Shown in pieces: positions 62,901 to 64,000 of a stretch of DNA of 64,000 bases (within the stretch, counting starts at the first letter, position 1; each line of letters begins with the position of its first letter). Location: positions 1,798,001-1,862,000 of the forward strand of contig NZ_AP019822.1 of assembly GCF_007990505.1 (NCBI RefSeq). Direction: 5' to 3'. The translations under genes were made by a program, and so were the position numbers. A model generated the notes under the pieces. That model worked only from the letters and a program-made list of their open reading frames with translations. It was not told where the DNA came from and searched no databases. Source of the stretch: Pseudoleptotrichia goodfellowii. Lineage in GTDB: Bacteria > Fusobacteriota > Fusobacteriia > Fusobacteriales > Leptotrichiaceae.

Positions 62901-64000
62901 CCGATAACAGATTCCCTTCATTTTCTATGTTCTTTGCTGTTACCGATAATGTATCCAGCCCTCTTATATCTTTGGCATTCTTTAAGTCCGATTTCGTATC
63001 CAGTCTTAATATCCCCGATACTATTTCATCTTTTAGTATTATTCCTTCCTGCCCTATTAACTCCAATGTATTTTTTCTTTGCATTTTTTCTTTTATTGTT
63101 ACTTTTTTTCCGTTTAATGTTGTTACTGCATCTCCTTCTACTAATCCTTCATATTCGTACTCATTAGGCGTAGTTAATTCCACTACACCTCTTGATACTA
63201 TTTTTCCTTCTCCGTTTGATACTTTTCCTACATTTAACGTTGTTTGTCCTAAACTTGCTATTATTCCTTTTGTATTATCAAGTCTATCTGCTTTTAATTC
63301 TACTCCTGTTGTCTGCTCTTTTACTTCGTCTTTCTTACTTTCTTCTTTCTTGTCTTCTTTTTTCTCAGGTCCTTTTTCTTTCACTTCCCATTTTTGTGCT
63401 TCTTCTTTTGTTATTCCGTCTGATAATATATATCCTTCTCTGTTTATTGTTTCTTTTACATTAAGGTCTATTTTCCCGTTGCTTCTTATTATTCCTGTCA
63501 GGTTATTCAGTTTTTCTCCTACTACTTTTACTCCTTCAGAGCCGAATATTTCTCCTCTTATGTTACTTCCTTCTTTGCTGCTATATCAAGTTTTTCGTTT
63601 GTTAATATCTTTCCTTCATCATTTATGAATTTATTTGCATCTATTTTTTGATGTTTCCTTTTAGTGTTCCGTTTTATTGTCTATTACTTTTCCATCTAAA
63701 GTTAAGGCTCCTATAGATTCTACTTTACCTTTGGCATTTCCTGTAAGATTGCCTCCTATTCTTACTTCTCTTCCTTTTATTAATCCTTCTGTATTATCTA
63801 CTGCTCCTGTTATATTTATTCCTTTTTCTGTTTCTGCTTTTGTGTTTTCTTCCTTTTTATTACTTTCCTCTTCCTGTTTTGCTTCTTCCTTTGTCAGTCC
63901 GTCTGATAATATATATCCTTTTTTATTTACTGTATTTACTACATCCAATTCTATTTTTCTGTTACTTCTTATTTCTCCTGATAAGTTATTCAGTTTTTCT
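56989..64000 (-). CDS. Giant TpsA/CdiA-like haemagglutinin with EndoU tip, 5' part outside window
   Basis: The gene enters from the right edge and stops at 56989. The main frame is open from about 63585; the more upstream part (63661-64000) is in another frame, with three apparent one-base losses in A-runs at about 63575, 63646 and 63673. Homologous repeats of about 160 residues (EKLNNL-x-G, GYILSDG-x-TKEEA) occur before and after. Counting from codon 63384: adhesin repeats to about 1100, TPSISNQK stalk from 1113, HExxH pretoxin motif QHEISHLIFG near 1511, a tip linker with coiled coils and a hydrophobic GGLISTVAIMSKLNAGL segment, and a C-terminal EndoU RNase domain from about 2010 (NHVF and GGHT His 16 apart, STMFPRDW, WKGITPSG, TTVYP). 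It should be exported by the TpsB at 38785 and cut RNA in target cells. Confidence 0.85.
58650..60050. repeat. 1.4-kb block shared with the orphan at 45190
   Basis: This stretch of the full-length tpsA, from TPSISNQK to the end of the pretoxin domain, is almost identical to 45190-46590. Sequence identity ends abruptly on one side at GYTYKDMQF versus GYTDEEMQF, where the tips diverge, and on the other at ATITPSIS versus the boundary-element leader. Confidence 0.85.

Noticed and set aside
62193-63167. Long plus-strand open frame inside tpsA
   Set aside because: It is an antisense shadow of a repetitive, Lys/Glu-rich gene; the translation is a Leu/Phe/Ser-rich string with no domain. The same holds for the other plus-strand frames throughout the window.
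63661-63948. Short frame considered as a separate gene
   Set aside because: Its sequence continues the haemagglutinin repeat pattern and is open to the right edge; it is the upstream part of tpsA displaced by frameshifts.
1-64000. tRNA, rRNA, insertion sequence transposase or phage integrase genes
   Set aside because: I looked for tRNA-like cloverleaf ends, transposase DDE frames and integrase motifs and saw none that I could support.

Overview
The window looks like a chromosome segment from a member of the Leptotrichiaceae (Fusobacteriota; Leptotrichia or Pseudoleptotrichia type). The DNA is very AT-rich. The envelope is diderm: TpsB and type Vd outer-membrane proteins, many lipoproteins. 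Family content matches this group: FplA-like patatin, TPS haemagglutinin, YwqK/MORN lipoprotein, GH57 branching enzyme. Species assignment is inference. Every gene I can support lies on the minus strand, so transcription runs from high to low coordinates; almost all plus-strand open frames are shadows.

Region 1-11.7 kb is about metals. A zinc-type ABC importer (znuA, znuC, znuB) is grouped with a second TroA-like binding protein that has lost its metal-binding histidines and with two secreted proteins whose predicted mature N-terminus is histidine. Next to it is a nickel/peptide-type ABC importer (one binding lipoprotein, two permeases, one ATPase) behind a cobalamin riboswitch with a terminator, which suggests cobalt or corrinoid-related uptake.

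Region 11.7-36.7 kb is mostly housekeeping: a trehalose-type PTS EIIBC, a methyltransferase, the shikimate genes aroF, aroB, aroA and aroC (with a GNAT gene and a YefM/YoeB toxin-antitoxin pair between aroF and aroB), rmuC, yihY, thiI with a cysteine desulfurase, a Fic protein, a polytopic membrane protein, a GH57 glucan branching enzyme, a lipid kinase, a type Vd patatin autotransporter, a lipid-anchored thiol peroxidase and a DEAD-box helicase. Several intergenic gaps hold long hairpin repeats or tandem repeats.

Region 36.9-64 kb is a two-partner secretion and polymorphic toxin locus. An operon of an outer-membrane barrel, TpsB transporter and MORN lipoprotein lies at 36.9-41.2 kb. A giant TpsA/CdiA-like haemagglutinin runs off the right edge and ends in an EndoU-type RNase tip followed by its likely immunity gene. 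Between them are six orphan cassettes in series. Each is a 5'-truncated TpsA C-terminal module (conserved stalk and HExxH pretoxin domain, or only the tip) followed by a different small gene that is probably the immunity gene. Every cassette boundary carries one of two related hairpin elements. A 1.4 kb stretch is almost identical between the full-length gene and one orphan, which would let tips be exchanged by homologous recombination. Tips that look like lipases or papain-like hydrolases are paired with lipoproteins; the EndoU RNase tips are paired with proteins without a signal peptide. This cassette array with its boundary elements is the most interesting thing in the window.
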